Positions 18,506-28,890 are shown, numbered from the stretch's first letter. The stretch: DNA of 64,000 nucleotides from Bdellovibrionales bacterium (GCA_021731045.1 JAKFYE010000039.1:37765-101764), one strand, 5' to 3'. Numbers and translations: made by a program. Notes: generated by a model from the letters alone, not told the origin.

Positions 18506-20917
18506 TTAATGGGATTCGAGTGTTAAACGGTGCGAGCCTGCGCCCATTAATTTAAAGCGCGCGACACCTTGTGAACTCACCGTCAAAGCTGTTGGCGAAC
18601 CTTGATCCACCGTGATTGTCCATGCCTTAGCTGAATTTAAGTCCATCAAATATAAGTCCGTCGTAGACGTGCTCGTGCTCGCGGAGAAGCTATAGCCTGT
18701 GTCTAAAATACGGAATTTTTTAAGTCGAGCATGAAGAGTCGGATCCGGAGTATAGATACCGTTGGCATTAACAGATGCGGTTAGTTTTTGCCCCACTTGG
18801 GCGCTAAACATCGCAATCACATTGTTCTGTCCCGATCTAGCAACGACCACTCCATCAACAGGAGAACCTTGATCAGATTTAATCAAGGTATTTGTTGTTG
18901 ATGACGTTGCATCAGAAACCTCGAGAACGTTTAAGAAGGTGTCGAACGCTTGCTCAACTGATGGATACAAACGTATATTATAGAAGTTCCTTTCAGGCGC
19001 AGAAAAGTAACCGTTTAGCAATTCAACCGCTTCATTTTGCACTTTTGTTTGTGTTTGCAAAGGAAGCAAAGTTTCCATGTTAACTTTTTGACCGCCTGCC
19101 GTTTGCCAATTTACTTTCTTGCCTGAAATTGTTGGCGCCATCGGCATATGAATAATCCATTGCTTTAAAGCAACTTGAGCTTCAATTTTTGTTCTTACAT
19201 CTGGATAGTAACGATCATATCCCGGAAGATTTTTTGGATTATCCGCGTAGACACGATTGTGGATGATCATAGTATCTGAACTTTTATTGTCAGTTGATAA
19301 ATAGAGGATGCTTCGTGTGTCCTCATGAATAAACACGGGCGGTGGGTTACCATAGCCACCCCAAACGTAGTAAAAAGAAGGACCGCCACCGGTCGTCGTG
19401 GCCGTATAAGTGTATTCCCCGTTAGCGCCTCGTTCTTCAGCCACCATTCCACGCGCTTCATCGGCACCGCCACTTCCGGCAATCAATACGGTATTTACGG
19501 CTGCACTTTCAGGTGCATACGCACCAGGATGTGTGATGGCCCATTCTCCTTTGCGATACAGCTGATAATCATGACCCCAGACAGGTGCGTGATCAACGAC
19601 ACCATTGGGTGGGTTGTGAACGGCTAACAAACTATCACTGTCAGTCCAACCTGTTCGTGAAAGTACAATACCTTGTCCCTCAGACACATGGTAATTGCTA
19701 ACTTTTGTACGCCAATCTGTGGCTTTTGGAGCATAAGGATTATAAAAATAAAAATGACGAGCATTAGGTTGTTTGAAAAAACTTTCGTGAGGATTTTTAT
19801 CTTGAAGTTCCATGAAGAAGCCATGAAACACAGGTCCAATTGGATCGCCTTGCGTAAACCCTGCTAACATTCCATACAGCGGAGCCCGCGACCACGAAAG
19901 TAAGCTTCTTGCATCTTCAACGTCTCCCCATTGAAACGCATGTTTTAAATCAGGCGTAATTTCATGAATCATCGTCAAGGCGAGTTCTTTTGTATATGAG
20001 GTCACTTCAGGAAAATGATCTTGACCGGTCGCCGTCTTAATACCTTCGGCCCCCATCATTAAAAGTTGAGTTGTACCTAAATTATAAGCGGAACCTTCGA
20101 TCCATTGTCCGCCCTTACCCAAACTCATGTAATAGCCAACTTCGTTTCTCATCGTGCCGCGAAACGCTGACGTCATATCTAATCCACCAAATGGATACGG
20201 AATTCCCAATGATTCTTTAAGTGTTTCGGTTAAAAATGATTTAGCACGAGAATTGGTATCGGCAGTTACGGTCGCAATTAACGCCGTTCCCATATATTGC
20301 CCGATCACTTCGTCAGAATCTCCAAATCTTGAGCCCCAAGGCATACTAGGAACTTTATCAAGACAAAGATCTGCTAAATAATTTAAAAAGGTAATATATC
20401 GACTCCGTTCGGTCTGCGTGAGGGCTGGAAGAATCCAATCGTAAACAAAGACATGTTCAATAATCGACTCACGAGTGTAATTGTGAGAATGATACCAAAG
20501 TTGTTCTCCTGGAACTCTTAACTCTCGGCTCGCAACTTCCCATGCTTTGCGAGCATATTTTGGGTCCCCTGTAATTTGATAAGCCAAAGCGCCCCAACGA
20601 CCTGTATCCACATAACGTTCGCAGGGAGTATTACTACATTCAGCATTTGATTGAATCAATTGCCACCACGAATGGTTTTCATTTTTCATTTTGTTAAAAA
20701 TAAATTGTCTTTGAGGGGTCCAAAACATTTTTGGACGTCGACCCGTAGGGGATTCTGCACCATCCGCTGGGAGTGGACCAGGAGGATTTGAAATCAAATC
20801 CTCAGGCGTACCGGCTGACAACAAGTTCGCCGTTCCTGACGAGCTTTTAGGTGAAAAGCCCTTCGTACATCCAAAAGACATTACGGCTAAAAAAAGAACA
20901 ATTATGTATAATCTCAT
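18506..20917 (-). CDS. Lipoprotein polysaccharide lyase, heparinase II/III-like
   Basis: About 803 residues from the ATG at 20917, which follows a GGGGG-rich ribosome binding site (the longer frame starts eight residues earlier). The lipobox is SFGC. Residues about 65-400 look like the alpha/alpha toroid of alginate or heparin lyases (WWQLIQ, ALAYQITGDPKYARKAWE, YHSHNYTRESIIEHV). The later NPPNGVVDHAPVWGHDYQLYRKGEWAITH matches the heparinase II/III beta-sandwich with its conserved histidines. Anchoring at the outer membrane and its place beside O-acetylation genes suggest it trims the locus polysaccharide or digests a foreign one. Confidence 0.75.
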   Translation of the reverse strand: MRLYIIVLFLAVMSFGCTKGFSPKSSSGTANLLSAGTPEDLISNPPGPLPADGAESPTGRRPKMFWTPQRQFIFNKMKNENHSWWQLIQSNAECSNTPCERYVDTGRWGALAYQITGDPKYARKAWEVASRELRVPGEQLWYHSHNYTRESIIEHVFVYDWILPALTQTERSRYITFLNYLADLCLDKVPSMPWGSRFGDSDEVIGQYMGTALIATVTADTNSRAKSFLTETLKESLGIPYPFGGLDMTSAFRGTMRNEVGYYMSLGKGGQWIEGSAYNLGTTQLLMMGAEGIKTATGQDHFPEVTSYTKELALTMIHEITPDLKHAFQWGDVEDARSLLSWSRAPLYGMLAGFTQGDPIGPVFHGFFMELQDKNPHESFFKQPNARHFYFYNPYAPKATDWRTKVSNYHVSEGQGIVLSRTGWTDSDSLLAVHNPPNGVVDHAPVWGHDYQLYRKGEWAITHPGAYAPESAAVNTVLIAGSGGADEARGMVAEERGANGEYTYTATTTGGGPSFYYVWGGYGNPPPVFIHEDTRSILYLSTDNKSSDTMIIHNRVYADNPKNLPGYDRYYPDVRTKIEAQVALKQWIIHMPMAPTISGKKVNWQTAGGQKVNMETLLPLQTQTKVQNEAVELLNGYFSAPERNFYNIRLYPSVEQAFDTFLNVLEVSDATSSTTNTLIKSDQGSPVDGVVVARSGQNNVIAMFSAQVGQKLTASVNANGIYTPDPTLHARLKKFRILDTGYSFSASTSTSTTDLYLMDLNSAKAWTITVDQGSPTALTVSSQGVARFKLMGAGSHRLTLESH

Positions 20918-21158
20918 GATGCCCCCTAAACCCAATTTCAATACAAAAAAGAGGCCAAAAAGTATGAGGGTCGAAAAAAAATGTTGAGTTATTTCAATTA
21001 GTAAGAAGGTGAATCAAAATGAGAAATCGTCTATTTTTTATAAATGTTTGATTTATTGACGATTCAAAGTGAAATGGAACTTGATTCTTAATAGTCTCAA
21101 TTTGATCCGCTCGTGAAAAAAATGTTGAAGCTAAAATGATCAGTACAAAAAATTAGTT

Positions 21159-21428
21159 CTATTCTAAAAATTTAATTCCAATGGTCGACACTTCATCATC
21201 GAGATGTTTAACCCAAGCTACTTCTGCGAGAAATGGACCAACTTTTCCAACTGTAATTTTGCATCGATCACCAGAAACTACATCGCTTGTCCTGAGCACA
21301 CATATACTACAACCACCCTGGGCTTCTGTGATAACAAGTCCGACGACATCTTTTTTTGAAGCCACAGTGATGACGGCGATAGTTCCATTTTCTGAGGGAA
21401 ACCGAATATGCTTACGTTGATTTTTCAT
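21159..21428 (-). CDS. PilZ-like domain protein
   Basis: Only 89 residues, a single-domain protein. RKHIRFP near the N-terminus gives the R-x-x-x-R half of the c-di-GMP site, and EAQGGCSI occupies the place of the D/N-x-S-x-x-G half. This second half is degenerate, so c-di-GMP binding is uncertain. PilZ proteins control motility and polysaccharide export. This one sits between a polysaccharide lyase gene and an ABC exporter gene. Monocistronic, with about 150-200 bp on each side. Confidence 0.65.
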   Translation of the reverse strand: MKNQRKHIRFPSENGTIAVITVASKKDVVGLVITEAQGGCSICVLRTSDVVSGDRCKITVGKVGPFLAEVAWVKHLDDEVSTIGIKFLE

Positions 21429-21578
21429 ATTTTATATTAAAGCAGCCGCTTGTAGAAAGAGTCAAAGCTTTGATTACAATCGTTGGATAGCAGAGCTCAT
21501 TATTACGGGTCGCTAATGACACATATTCCTATGCCGCGGCTATCAGCTTGCGAAAGAGTTGATGGCCGATAACCACTT

Positions 21579-24500
21579 TTAACCTTCCGTTTCAAACACG
21601 AGAGCTTTTAGTTTTGCTTGTTGGCCTCTGAGCTGATCCTTTTTTAATACACTCGAAACCTTACCATCGGCCATCTCTATAATTTGGTCACAGTCGGCCA
21701 CCGTTCCTAAACGGTGGGCAATAATCACCATTGTGGTTTCAGCTAAAGATTCACGAATGACTTTTTGAATGAGCGCGTCGGTTTGCACATCTACGCTCGC
21801 CGTGGCCTCGTCCATAAAAATAACTTTGGCGTTTAGCAAAAGCGCACGCGCCAAACATAAAAGTTGGCGTTGACCTTGGCTCAAATTACTTCCGCTCTCT
21901 ACGACCGGACTTTGCAACTGTCGTGGAAGACCTTTTACATAAGGTTTGAGACCAGTTTTGCTGAGGGCTGTCCACACGTCTTCATCTGTGTATTCATTGT
22001 AGCGATCCAAATTGCTACGGAGAGTACCTAAAAATAAAGTAGGATCTTGGGGTACGATCGCGAGTGAACGACGCAGTCTTTCAAGAGGGACCGTTGAAAT
22101 ATCGATGCCGTCTAACTCGATTTTTCCGTGTTCGATTTCAACGAAGCGGTAAAATGTTTGAAACAACGTACTTTTGCCACTACCCGTTCGCCCAATGATT
22201 CCAACTTTTTGCCCTGGCGCTACTTGAAAGCTCACACCTTGAAGAACCAAAGGCAAATGCGGAGCATACCGCGCACGCACATCCGAACATTTGAGCTCAC
22301 CCGATTTTGGCCAAGATTCTTGAGGTAAAAACATTTCGCCTTTTCCCTCAGGTTCAATCGAAGAGTAAAATTTTAATCGTTCTACCGAAGTCATACGCGA
22401 TTCAATATCTGCAAAAATTCGAATACTCCAATTGAGTTGTCCCCAAAAAGACATCGAATAGATTGTGAGAAGTCCGGCTGTTCCCGCCGTTATCCAATTG
22501 GATTGTACGCTGAGAACGACCGCCACAATTGTCGAAAGCGAAATCACTCCTCCCACGAGTGGAACACGTGACGAAAACCAACGATTAAACATATAATGTC
22601 CGTAGAACATTCTTTGGCTGTGGCGCAACCGCACGAAAAACTCCGACTTAAACCATTCTTGCTTATTAAACGCACGAATCACAACCAAACCCATAAGGGT
22701 TTCTTTAAAATGCGCATACCGAGGAGATCTCGCGATAGAATCTAAGCGCTTCGCTTCTCGTGCGGGACGACGATAATTATTTTGCAAGTGATAATACATC
22801 CACAAAGACGGCAAAATAACGATCACCATCGCGGGCATAACCACCAATATCAAAACCAGCGAAACCAACACTTGTAGCAGACAATGAATAAACGATTCAA
22901 AGCTCCATTGTAGGTAAATATCGACAGACTCTATGTCTCTCGAAAATCTTTGTAAAATTCGACCGACCGGAGTCGAATCAAAAAAGCGAATCGGAGCTTT
23001 GAGCAAACTCTGAAGCATGCGTTCGTGCATATCTTTACCCGCAGCGATGCCCCGACTTAACCAAAACATTTGGTTTGTTAAACTTCCAACCAAAACGCAA
23101 ACTCCTAAGCCTCCGTAAATCCAAACGCCTTGATAGGCCGACCACTCACTTTGATGAGTTGAATAAAACGAAAGCCACCATTTTTGCAAAAGTGGTAGGC
23201 TCGTTGCCGCGATGGCTCCTAAAGCTAAAGTTGCAAGTATCCAATATTTTTGCGCGCCCGAACCACCTAAAGATAAAATGTAATCGCGATACACTCCCGA
23301 TTTGACAGCGCCTTTTTCACGCTCTTCGTCTTCAGTAATACGGCTCTCTGTTTTTTCTTCGCCGCTTCCGATGGTTTCTGCAACAGCGCGTGTGGCTTGA
23401 GATTTTTCTGCTTGGCGTTTGTGCTCTGAATAAAATTCGGCAAACTCCTGTGAATTCGACAGCATTTCAGAAAAACTCCCTTGCGCCGTGATTTGGCCGT
23501 CTTTAAGAAAGAGCACGCGATCAAACTGATCGAGACTTTCTAAACGATGAGTCACAACAATTCTGGTTTTATCTTTCCACAAACCAAAAAGAAGACGCTC
23601 ACAAATCATACGCTCCGTCTCGACATCAACGGCCGAGAGAGGATCATCAAGTAAAATCACTTCGGGCTCAACTAAAGCTGCGCGTGCCAGACTGACCCGT
23701 TGTTTTTGTCCACCGGAAAGATTAACGCCTTTTTCTCCAATTTCGGTTTTAAACCCGGCAGGCAAATCTCGAATGTCTTTATCTAAACACGCAGCATGCA
23801 CGCACTTTCTAAAGAATTCTTTGGTCGCTAAGTTCGAACCAAATTTAAGATTTTCTAACAGCGAAGAATTAATAATGTACGCCTCTTGCGGCACATAGGC
23901 CCAAGGCCCACTGGCATTTTTTCGTTGAATGGTGCCCGCGCTGGTTCGACATTCTCCCAAAAGACCGTAGAGCAATGAGGATTTTCCAGACCCAACCGAA
24001 CCAACAATCGCAATGGCCTCACCCGATTTTATCTCGAGAGAAATATTTTTTAGAACGGATTCTTGCGGTGTCGAGTGATAAAAATCGACTTTATGTAACT
24101 TCAAACTCAGATTTTGGCTGTTATCCAAAAAGCCAATTTCGTTTTTGACAACATCTAACTCTAAAAATTTTTTAAGTCTTTGAACCGCGACGATAGCCTG
24201 ACCGATTCGCGAAAACAAACGCGAGAGTTGCCCAAATGGCTCTTCTAAAAGTGCAAATAAAGACAAACATGTAAAGAGCATTGCCGCATCCAGAGTATTC
24301 CCACGCCACACATGCACGATCAGCGCGACAAAGAGCACGACTGTTCCGACCGCGAGATAGCTTGCGCCCGAAAGGACTTCGGCCTTCGCGAGTCGCTGTC
24401 GTGAATCAAGCTCCGCATTACGAATACCATTAATCTCATTTGAAACAGCTCGCTCCCAAGAGAAAAACTTTACAACTCGCATCGCATTTAAAACCTGATT

Positions 24501-25256
24501 AATCAGGGTCACTCGAGAGTCTCTTTCAGAGCGCAGTTTTTCTTCAAAATAAATAAAGCGTTTGGCTATGATTTTTGTCATAGGCGCCAGAGCCGCCATC
24601 ACCGCAAGCGCGGCTAAAGCCGACCAACCAATATATAAAAAAAGCATTCCCGAAACGCCAATTATAGTGATGATCGCCCAAACCAAATCTCCCCATATCG
24701 CGGTAAAATCGGCGATCGAATCCGAATCACTACTCATGTGATTTACAATATCTCCAACTTGCGATTGTCCACGTGATTGCAACGAAAGATGAAGTGACTG
24801 TGAAAAAATAATTTCGTTTAAATCATTCGTGATAAGTTGATACGTAGCTAAGTGATTATAATAGTAATGTTGAAAAAACAGTCCAATCATAATCCCTGAA
24901 AATGCTAGAGCTAAACCCGCAATTAAATTCCCGGTCAAATCTGCATGATTGGAAAGTCGCTCAATAAAAATATGAATAAGGTTTGGCGAAACTAAGGAAC
25001 AAATCAAAGCCAAAGTAAAAAATGTATACGCTTTGAATGTTCGCTCTCGATAAATAGGAATTAACGAGAGTAAAAACCAGAGCGGCCGCTTGTTCCAATC
25101 CAATTTATTTTTAGTTAGGATATAACCCGGCTCCAGATTTTTAGGTAAAACTAAAAAATCGTCCTCAGAAATAACCTTTTTCTTCGATAAACGAATCAAA
25201 GGTGTGCTCTGTGAAAAAAAAGCGTTGTAAAAAAAATGTTTTAAAAAATTAGGCAT
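21579..25256 (-). CDS. Full-length ABC exporter of the ABCC/MRP type
   Basis: A 1225-residue single chain with the order TMD1-NBD1-TMD2-NBD2. NBD1 has Walker A VGSVGSGKSSLLYG and signature NLSGGQKQRVSLARA. NBD2 has Walker A IGRTGSGKSTLFQ, a degenerate signature NLSQGQRQLLCLARAL and VIFMDEATASVD. An N-terminal soluble stretch (about 1-65) precedes the first helix. Most bacterial exporters are half-size dimers, so a four-domain polypeptide is unusual in bacteria and typical of eukaryotic MRPs, although bacterial cases are known. Substrate cannot be predicted; lipids, glycans or drugs are all possible. Confidence 0.85.
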   Translation of the reverse strand: MPNFLKHFFYNAFFSQSTPLIRLSKKKVISEDDFLVLPKNLEPGYILTKNKLDWNKRPLWFLLSLIPIYRERTFKAYTFFTLALICSLVSPNLIHIFIERLSNHADLTGNLIAGLALAFSGIMIGLFFQHYYYNHLATYQLITNDLNEIIFSQSLHLSLQSRGQSQVGDIVNHMSSDSDSIADFTAIWGDLVWAIITIIGVSGMLFLYIGWSALAALAVMAALAPMTKIIAKRFIYFEEKLRSERDSRVTLINQVLNAMRVVKFFSWERAVSNEINGIRNAELDSRQRLAKAEVLSGASYLAVGTVVLFVALIVHVWRGNTLDAAMLFTCLSLFALLEEPFGQLSRLFSRIGQAIVAVQRLKKFLELDVVKNEIGFLDNSQNLSLKLHKVDFYHSTPQESVLKNISLEIKSGEAIAIVGSVGSGKSSLLYGLLGECRTSAGTIQRKNASGPWAYVPQEAYIINSSLLENLKFGSNLATKEFFRKCVHAACLDKDIRDLPAGFKTEIGEKGVNLSGGQKQRVSLARAALVEPEVILLDDPLSAVDVETERMICERLLFGLWKDKTRIVVTHRLESLDQFDRVLFLKDGQITAQGSFSEMLSNSQEFAEFYSEHKRQAEKSQATRAVAETIGSGEEKTESRITEDEEREKGAVKSGVYRDYILSLGGSGAQKYWILATLALGAIAATSLPLLQKWWLSFYSTHQSEWSAYQGVWIYGGLGVCVLVGSLTNQMFWLSRGIAAGKDMHERMLQSLLKAPIRFFDSTPVGRILQRFSRDIESVDIYLQWSFESFIHCLLQVLVSLVLILVVMPAMVIVILPSLWMYYHLQNNYRRPAREAKRLDSIARSPRYAHFKETLMGLVVIRAFNKQEWFKSEFFVRLRHSQRMFYGHYMFNRWFSSRVPLVGGVISLSTIVAVVLSVQSNWITAGTAGLLTIYSMSFWGQLNWSIRIFADIESRMTSVERLKFYSSIEPEGKGEMFLPQESWPKSGELKCSDVRARYAPHLPLVLQGVSFQVAPGQKVGIIGRTGSGKSTLFQTFYRFVEIEHGKIELDGIDISTVPLERLRRSLAIVPQDPTLFLGTLRSNLDRYNEYTDEDVWTALSKTGLKPYVKGLPRQLQSPVVESGSNLSQGQRQLLCLARALLLNAKVIFMDEATASVDVQTDALIQKVIRESLAETTMVIIAHRLGTVADCDQIIEMADGKVSSVLKKDQLRGQQAKLKALVFETEG

Positions 25257-25775
25257 AAAAATAAAAATCCATATTCAATTATAATTAGTGTTTCAGGAGC
25301 ATTTACGAAGTCGAGAGTCTGCTAAAGTGCTAGAGTCTTCGTTGAGAAATTCGTCATGGGGTTTCCAGGAGAATAGTCAGAACGTAGTTGCGACTTTGAG
25401 CTTAAATTGTTTTTTAACATTGCAACCATGACGATCCTCCTTTCAATGTGTTTTTTTAAAGTAGCAACGTCGGACGTGTATGTCCAGAAAAAGTATCGCC
25501 TTCGCTATTTTTATTTTTTAGAATGCTTATGTAACTTAAAGCAATTCTTAACGGATACTCAGTGGCTTAAAAAGTTCGACGATAACTCAGACCAAAGTAG
25601 AGACTCTTAGAATTAATACAGCTCAAATTCTATTTTGACGATACGAGATGAGCAGAACCGGTCTCATAAATACTCGCTACTGCGACCGACAAGACGATTG
25701 CAGCCAGTCGCAGTAGCGAGTATTTATGAGACCGGCTCTAGCAAGGCTTATTAACTCGCAACAGAATTGGTCATC
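25257..25775. other. 519-bp divergent intergenic region
   Basis: Lies between the ABC exporter and the thioredoxin-like gene and should hold both promoters. Its one clear structure is the perfect hairpin at 25658-25735. A small plus-strand reading frame at 25407-25610 has no recognisable protein character. Confidence 0.5.
25658..25735. repeat. Perfect 29-bp inverted repeat with a 20-nt loop
   Basis: The left arm (25658-25686, beginning CCGGTCTCATAAATACTCGC) and the right arm (25707-25735) are exact reverse complements, giving a 29-bp stem. Three further base pairs at 25654-25656 and 25737-25739 extend it beyond one mismatch. There is no T-tract, so it is not a standard terminator. It lies 40 bases before the thioredoxin-like start. 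Confidence 0.9.
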
Positions 25776-26303
25776 ATGCGTACATGGCAAATCATTCTTA
25801 TTATCTCCGTTCTATACGGTCTTTTTACTGAAGGTCAAAAGTGGTTGCGCCATCGTCAACAAGCAAAAATTCTAAGCCAAGTGATGACTTCGGGCGCTTT
25901 GGGTCTTGCGACCGCAGGAATCCCACAAAACTGTGCCGGAAAAAAATATTGTGTCACCGTATTTGTCGCTCCTTGGTGTGGAGTGTGTCTCTCATCGGAA
26001 CCCACATTTAAAGCGATTCAAAAATATTTGCCACTTCACCGAACAGATGTTGGCTTTGGACTCGTAATTGGCACCGCTAGTGCCTCTGAAAATTCGCAAA
26101 AACAAAAAGACCTTATGCCGATTGAATCTTATGTGGATGATTCCGGAGATATTATGAGCCTGCGGCAGATCCAAGCTTTTCCGACATGGATTACAACGAA
26201 CGAAAATGGCCAAGAGGTCTTTCGCCAAGCCGGCGGCTTTCAAGTTTCTAGCGAGGAGCAAATTCCTCAAATCCTCGCACTGGTATTAGGCTCTGACCGT
26301 TAA
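25776..26303 (+). CDS. Membrane-anchored thioredoxin-like protein
   Basis: A 175-residue protein with one N-terminal transmembrane helix (WQIILIISVLYGLF) and a periplasmic thioredoxin fold carrying APWCGVCL, the CxxC active site. The proline loop (FPTW) is present near residue 137. It is probably a disulfide oxidoreductase of the TlpA/DsbE kind, acting on envelope proteins. ATG at 25776 is preferred over an upstream TTG at 25767, although neither has a clear ribosome binding site. Confidence 0.7.
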   Translation: MRTWQIILIISVLYGLFTEGQKWLRHRQQAKILSQVMTSGALGLATAGIPQNCAGKKYCVTVFVAPWCGVCLSSEPTFKAIQKYLPLHRTDVGFGLVIGTASASENSQKQKDLMPIESYVDDSGDIMSLRQIQAFPTWITTNENGQEVFRQAGGFQVSSEEQIPQILALVLGSDR

Positions 26304-26399
26304 GTCCCACAGTTTACTAACTTCAGGTCACTGACTTCAGTTCTCATTTCTACAACCCCGTACGATTAACCCGCGGTGAATCTCCGCGACTTCTTTACT

Positions 26400-27176
26400 T
26401 TAAAAGGGAAGTTTGACCGATCCCAACACGCTCAATCTTCGGGTCATTTCATTTTCGTCCCAATAGCGCCAATCGTGTTGAACACCTAAATTGACAATTG
26501 CGGCCTCTCGACCAAACTCCACACCTAAAGCGACACTTTCAGCCGCGCCTTTTTGTGTTCCAGAGTAATAGGCCGCCGGAGATGTGCCATCGCGAGAGAC
26601 ATCTTGATTAATTGTCCACTTGAGCGCGTAGGAGTAATACGCGTAGCCCACATATATAAGTGCGGTGTCGGCAGGCTGATAACCAATCGAAGTTCCGAAA
26701 CCAGTGGCTTCACCCGAAGCACTCGCCTTCCAATTGTAACCTCCTGGCCCGAATGTATAAGCCTGATCTCCTTTGTTAGAAGCCGAACCTGTTCCAGCCG
26801 CCGCAAAAACTGCTCCTGTAAAATTTCCGGTTTTTCGTGCTTCGCGAGTGGCACCAATAAATTGGTATTTTCCGTTTAGCAACCAACTCCCTGGAAGGGC
26901 TAAGGCAAGTCCCAATTCAAATCTTTCTAAAAAATCAATGTGAGCTTTTCCGTAAAGTTCATGAGCTTGAACTAAATTTGGCTTTCGCGGAACGTAAGGA
27001 CGTGCGCCTGCTTCAGAAAGTGCCATCACGCTTTGTCCTGGACGCCACCCAATTTCGACATCTCCACGCTCTCCTCGTACCATTGGAGACTCAACAACAG
27101 GGCCCGGTAAGGTGACTTGTAAACTCTGACAGGCCGGCAAAAACACGCAAAGAATGACGAGATTTTTAAATGTCAT
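26400..27176 (-). CDS. Lipoprotein or outer-membrane barrel of unknown family
   Basis: A 258-residue protein with a lipoprotein-type signal peptide (VFLPAC, Cys near residue 16). A Gly/Tyr/Ala-rich, strand-dominated body follows (YVGYAYYSYALKW, VALGVEFG, VNLGVQHDWRYW), ending VLGSVKLPF. The C-terminal phenylalanine and strand pattern suggest a small outer-membrane barrel. No named family was recognised. Convergent with the thioredoxin-like gene; divergent from the L,D-transpeptidase gene. Confidence 0.6.
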   Translation of the reverse strand: MTFKNLVILCVFLPACQSLQVTLPGPVVESPMVRGERGDVEIGWRPGQSVMALSEAGARPYVPRKPNLVQAHELYGKAHIDFLERFELGLALALPGSWLLNGKYQFIGATREARKTGNFTGAVFAAAGTGSASNKGDQAYTFGPGGYNWKASASGEATGFGTSIGYQPADTALIYVGYAYYSYALKWTINQDVSRDGTSPAAYYSGTQKGAAESVALGVEFGREAAIVNLGVQHDWRYWDENEMTRRLSVLGSVKLPF

Positions 27177-27434
27177 AACCTCTCCTTATTAAACACCAAC
27201 TAATGATCTTCTCATGGAGAGGTCAATAGTTAATCCGCCAATTTTTGGATCAAAACGCCGTTTTTAATACACACTTTAAAAGCTGTGCCGCACACATAGT
27301 TGCATAAATCTGACATTCATTTTTCTAAATCAATATATGTGTTTTTGAGTCGAATTTTATAGAACGCAATTTTTATAATCAGAGTGACAAAAATGGCATA
27401 CTTAGTGCTTCGTGCTGAACCATCAGGAGAATTT

Positions 27435-28718
27435 ATGAAGTCTAAATGGATGCAAAGCCTTTTGCTTTTGGTGCTCACCGCTTGTTATAAGGCACCTACA
27501 CAGGCACCCGAGCCTACTTACACCTACTCATTTACAGGTATTGAGAACACTTGCAAAATTGAACAAAGTTTTGACAACTTTGAAAAGTTTTGTGCTTCTC
27601 TCCTCGATTCGACGAACGGTTGTGCTTTAGAACAACGTCAAAAATTATATGTTGATTCAGGCTGTACGCAGAACAAAGTTTCAACAATCAGCACCACTTC
27701 TCTCAAAGCAGAAAACATTCCGATAGATTCTTTTGGTGTGGATATTCGTGACATCGTAAAATATAAAGCCGGCCTCAAAGAGGAATCTCAAACGATCATG
27801 TCGAATATTGCGAATAAGGCAGATTGGTATTTGCCAGCGGGCGTGCGTTTTTTACCGCAAGGTCCAGGCTTCGACAGTAGCACACGCGAAAATACAGTTT
27901 TTGGTGTTGAGATTATTTCTCGCGCTGTCGAACAAGACGTCATCAAACTCACGCTGTCAGTATTATACAAACGAAAAGGTGTTGATGTTCAAATTCGTCA
28001 GTTGGGCCTCACCATGTCGGCGAATCAAATTCAAAGCGTGCAATTTTTAAATGAATTTCCCGCAAAAGATTTAAAGTTTCATCTTGAAGTGAGTTTGGTT
28101 GATAGAAAACTCATGCTCATCGCAGAAGATCAAGGTGTGTTCAAAATTTTCCCACTCGGAGTTGGCGGCTTTGATGAAGGCGTAAAACGCCCAGGTGGCA
28201 CACAACTTCTTACGCGAACCTATCCTGATGCCGTGGTTAACCCAAAAAATATGGCGGCTTCAGTAACAACCCCTAGTTATTTTATGGGTCGACCTTTTAT
28301 TACGATCTCTACTGCGACTGGCGCGCGGACGGGATACGGCTTTCATTACTCCATCACTCCGACTCTCTTAAGAGGGTTTGTCTCTCACGGTTGCATGCGT
28401 ATGGTGGACAAAGACCTCTACGAACTTTTTGAACTTCTTCGAAGCGTTCGTTTACCGGTCAATGCCGCTTTACTTTTAAAATCTGAAATTGAATACGATC
28501 ATCCTTATACACTTCAGAATGATCGTTACGAACGCGTGAAAAACTTTGGGACGCCCGCAGCTCCTTCTGCTCGCTTCGGTACAGATGGCTTAGTGATCAC
28601 TGAAAAAGTGATTCGACCGCCACCCATCGAAAAATTGTTTAACGACGACCCAATGGTCGTTCCTTATACCAAAGCTTCAATCCAAGATTGGAATACCGAA
28701 GCCGCATTGTTAAACTAA
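27435..28718 (+). CDS. L,D-transpeptidase (YkuD domain) lipoprotein
   Basis: The ATG at 27435, after CAGGAGAA, opens a lipoprotein signal peptide with lipobox LTAC; the protein has about 427 residues. The catalytic signature FHYSITPTLLRGFVSHGCMRM fits H-x(n)-SHGC(x)R(x) of YkuD domains, with Cys as nucleophile (around residue 320). Such enzymes make 3-3 peptide cross-links in peptidoglycan or attach lipoproteins to it. The 170 residues before the catalytic domain hold several cysteines and are not recognised. In Bdellovibrio a large L,D-transpeptidase set remodels prey and self walls, but which applies here cannot be told. Confidence 0.85.
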   Translation: MKSKWMQSLLLLVLTACYKAPTQAPEPTYTYSFTGIENTCKIEQSFDNFEKFCASLLDSTNGCALEQRQKLYVDSGCTQNKVSTISTTSLKAENIPIDSFGVDIRDIVKYKAGLKEESQTIMSNIANKADWYLPAGVRFLPQGPGFDSSTRENTVFGVEIISRAVEQDVIKLTLSVLYKRKGVDVQIRQLGLTMSANQIQSVQFLNEFPAKDLKFHLEVSLVDRKLMLIAEDQGVFKIFPLGVGGFDEGVKRPGGTQLLTRTYPDAVVNPKNMAASVTTPSYFMGRPFITISTATGARTGYGFHYSITPTLLRGFVSHGCMRMVDKDLYELFELLRSVRLPVNAALLLKSEIEYDHPYTLQNDRYERVKNFGTPAAPSARFGTDGLVITEKVIRPPPIEKLFNDDPMVVPYTKASIQDWNTEAALLN

Positions 28719-28730
28719 CGTAAATCGACG

Positions 28731-28757
28731 TGTCCTTTTATATCTTGTGAAAGGACA
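28731..28757 (+). terminator. Likely terminator after the L,D-transpeptidase gene
   Basis: An eight-base stem (TGTCCTTT / AAAGGACA, loop about 11) lies 12 bases after the stop codon and is followed by TTGTTTCG, a partial T-tract. Moderate match to a rho-independent terminator. Confidence 0.45.
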
Positions 28758-28890
28758 TTGTTTCGTTATCCTTATAAAACTCATGTTTTTGAATTTCGAA
28801 AATTTCATTCATTGTGTTTCCTCCACAATTCCAACTGAGAATTGATCGTCGAACATTTTTGGATCACCTTTGTTTACCTTAAGGAGACAT

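Noticed and set aside
25407..25610. Small plus-strand reading frame
   Set aside because: No ribosome binding site and AT-rich composition without protein features.
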